In this document: positions 5,209 through 6,528 of the stretch, one piece after another | Numbering within the stretch: position 1 is the stretch's first letter | Layout: each line of letters begins with the position of its first letter | The notes under the pieces: generated by a model | Told to the model about the DNA's origin: nothing | Seen by the model: the letters and a program-made list of their open reading frames with translations, nothing else | Databases searched by the model: none | Position numbers and translations under genes: made by a program | DNA from: UBA2965 sp036526135 | GTDB taxonomy: Bacteria > Pseudomonadota > Gammaproteobacteria > Pseudomonadales > Azotimanducaceae | Assembly (NCBI GenBank): GCA_036526135.1 | Contig: DATCZA010000053.1 | Coordinates: 1-6,528 of the forward strand | Length of the DNA: 6,528 nt | Reading direction: 5' to 3'

Positions 5209-6528
5209 TTAGAGGCAGAGGTCCGCAAAGGCGCCGGCGGCAATCGCAACGGCGAACCCGTTTGAGACGGTGTTCGAAACCGTGACATTATCGACAGTAA
5301 CAGTCTCGGGGCCAACAGAGCCATCTACTGTGCCTGAGCCCGTGCCTGAAAGAGTCGTCGTGACTGCAGGAAAAATTGGTGGCCTCGAGCAGTTGACCTG
5401 GTCGGTCGTCTGCAGGGCGGGGTCAAACGAAAATAGACTGCCGCCATCGAATACTCTGATGGCGTCGTTGAGCAGCGTCAGCGTCGGCATGCCGCCGCCG
5501 AGAATTAGCTGACCGTTCCAACGAGCCGTGATACCCGACATGCCGTTCAGATCGGTCCCGTCTCCGGCACCGAACGTCCCGCCAAACTGGGCGAATACTG
5601 ATCCGCCCCCCAGGGTCGTGCCAGCCCCAACGGCCACCACGCTCGAGTCGTTGTTCACGAACCAGCTGCCGGTGCTCTCGATGCTGGCTCCGTCCTCAGA
5701 TGCGAGCACAACGCGTGATCCTGGGAGTAGGTCCACAGCAGCCGCGGTCAGGGTAAAAACGGGCCCGGTGAAGCCGTCGCCGCTGGGCTCGATCAGCACG
5801 AGGGACCTACGGACCTCCAGTTCACCACTCAGCTCGATGGAGCCGTTCTCGAGGCCCAGGTAGCTATTGCCGGCCACGTTGATGCTGGTGCCGTTTGCAG
5901 GCACCCCCGTGCTGCTCAGGTTTACTGCAGCTCCCCCACCGAACACCGCATTGGCGTCCATCTCCAGGACGGGCTCTCCGCCGGTGCTCGAGATCGTCGT
6001 TTCGCCATTTTCAGCGAACACGGTGGCGTTTCCGCCGATGTTGAGGCCGCGGCCTGAGCCGCCGGCAAACGTGTTGGTTCCGCTAAGCACGGCGGTGCTG
6101 TTTACGAACACGGTGACTGCCTCAGCGGTGGAGTTCTGCACGCTGACGAAGTCCAGGTTGACCAGCGCGCCTTTGGCCACCGCGACTCCGACCTCCGAGG
6201 TGCCACCGTCAGCGGCGTCAATGGTCAGGTTGCTCAGCGTCACGTGTCGGGCGCCCTCCACCCATACCGGAGCGTTGCCGTCTCCATCGGTCCCAATCGT
6301 TCTTGAGGCCGTATCCGTATCGTTCCCGCCTTTTACGCTGACGTTGTCCCGCCTTACGGCGATGGGGCCGCACGTAGCAGTTCCGAGCACGTTGATCCTG
6401 AGCGGCTTGGTGGGATCGGAGCCGTCGATGGCCTGCTGCAGAGCCTCCCGCACATCGCCGCAATCCACCTCGATGGCCACGTCCTGACCGGAGCTCGCGA
6501 GCTGGGAAGCGTTATCGTCAATGGCCGT
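5209..6528 (-). CDS. C-terminal part of a secreted-type right-handed parallel beta-helix protein (5' end outside window)
   Basis: The frame is open from the right edge to the stop at 5211-5209, giving 439 visible residues. The start is not in the window: the codons from 6528 to 6481 remain open (TAIDDNASQLASSGQDV), so an apparent GTG at 6480 is internal. Residues 1-12 resemble the end of an Ala/Asn/Asp-rich coiled coil. From VDCGDVREALQQAID (21-35) through LRINVLGTATCGPIAV (43-58) the sequence has the entry cap typical of pectate-lyase-like beta-helix proteins. Then come repeated short strands and Asn/Gly/Thr turns, for example ARHVTLSNLTIDAADGG (93-109), LVNLDFVSVQNST (122-134), and GRGLNIGGNATV (159-170). 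Four cysteines (23, 53, 380, 438) could pair, as in an exported protein; the chain ends FADLCL with no autotransporter barrel, LPXTG motif or PEP-CTERM tail. No catalytic motif is seen, so adhesin, surface or polysaccharide-active roles remain open. Codon choice looks slightly less GC-biased than the operon. Confidence 0.78.
   Translation of the reverse strand, partial: TAIDDNASQLASSGQDVAIEVDCGDVREALQQAIDGSDPTKPLRINVLGTATCGPIAVRRDNVSVKGGNDTDTASRTIGTDGDGNAPVWVEGARHVTLSNLTIDAADGGTSEVGVAVAKGALVNLDFVSVQNSTAEAVTVFVNSTAVLSGTNTFAGGSGRGLNIGGNATVFAENGETTISSTGGEPVLEMDANAVFGGGAAVNLSSTGVPANGTSINVAGNSYLGLENGSIELSGELEVRRSLVLIEPSGDGFTGPVFTLTAAAVDLLPGSRVVLASEDGASIESTGSWFVNNDSSVVAVGAGTTLGGGSVFAQFGGTFGAGDGTDLNGMSGITARWNGQLILGGGMPTLTLLNDAIRVFDGGSLFSFDPALQTTDQVNCSRPPIFPAVTTTLSGTGSGTVDGSVGPETVTVDNVTVSNTVSNGFAVAIAAGAFADLCL

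Noticed and set aside
5867..6487. Plus-strand open frame opposite the beta-helix gene
   Set aside because: It is a low-complexity Pro/Ser/Thr/Val sequence mirroring the Gly/Asn/Thr-rich beta-helix codons, with no start context or domain.
6492..6503. Perfect 12-bp palindrome AGCTCGCGAGCT
   Set aside because: It lies within coding sequence (QLASS), stands alone and has no neighbouring copies, so chance or a restriction-type palindrome is enough to explain it.

Overview
The window is GC-rich bacterial DNA, densely coded, with GTG as well as ATG starts and short or negative gene spacing. The YaiI/YqxD protein is very close to my recollection of Escherichia coli YaiI, and the transporter resembles AmpG. 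Together these suggest a high-GC proteobacterium, most likely a gammaproteobacterium, but the genus cannot be read from the sequence.

Layout. (1) Positions 2-256 are the 3' end of a secreted carbohydrate-active protein: the last strands of an Ig-like module, then a C-terminal CBM5/12-type chitin-binding module. (2) Positions 346-4577 are four tightly packed plus-strand genes that look like one operon: a PAT/AmpG-type MFS transporter, a CPA2-type cation/proton antiporter core, a luciferase-like (LLM) flavin-dependent oxidoreductase, and a small secreted protein with two predicted OB-fold units. The first and second genes overlap by GTGA, the third and fourth by ATGA, and the second and third are 13 bases apart. 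(3) Positions 4649-5098 encode a YaiI/YqxD (DUF188) protein, preceded by an 11-bp perfect tandem duplication. (4) Positions 5209-6528, on the minus strand, are the 3' part of a secreted-type parallel beta-helix protein whose start lies beyond the right edge. A hairpin at 5163-5194 between the two convergent genes pairs fully only in minus-strand RNA and is the likely terminator of the beta-helix gene.

How the genes may work together. The four-gene set puts two inner-membrane transporters, one cytoplasmic redox enzyme and one exported binding-type protein under apparent co-translation. This would fit uptake or export of a small molecule plus its redox conversion, with proton/cation exchange supporting the transport. 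The substrate is unknown, so the functional link is inference from gene order only. The neighbouring chitin-binding tail and beta-helix protein show that the region also encodes cell-surface or secreted proteins. I see no RNA genes, CRISPR arrays, insertion sequences, phage genes or defence genes, and no gene-free stretch over 300 bases.
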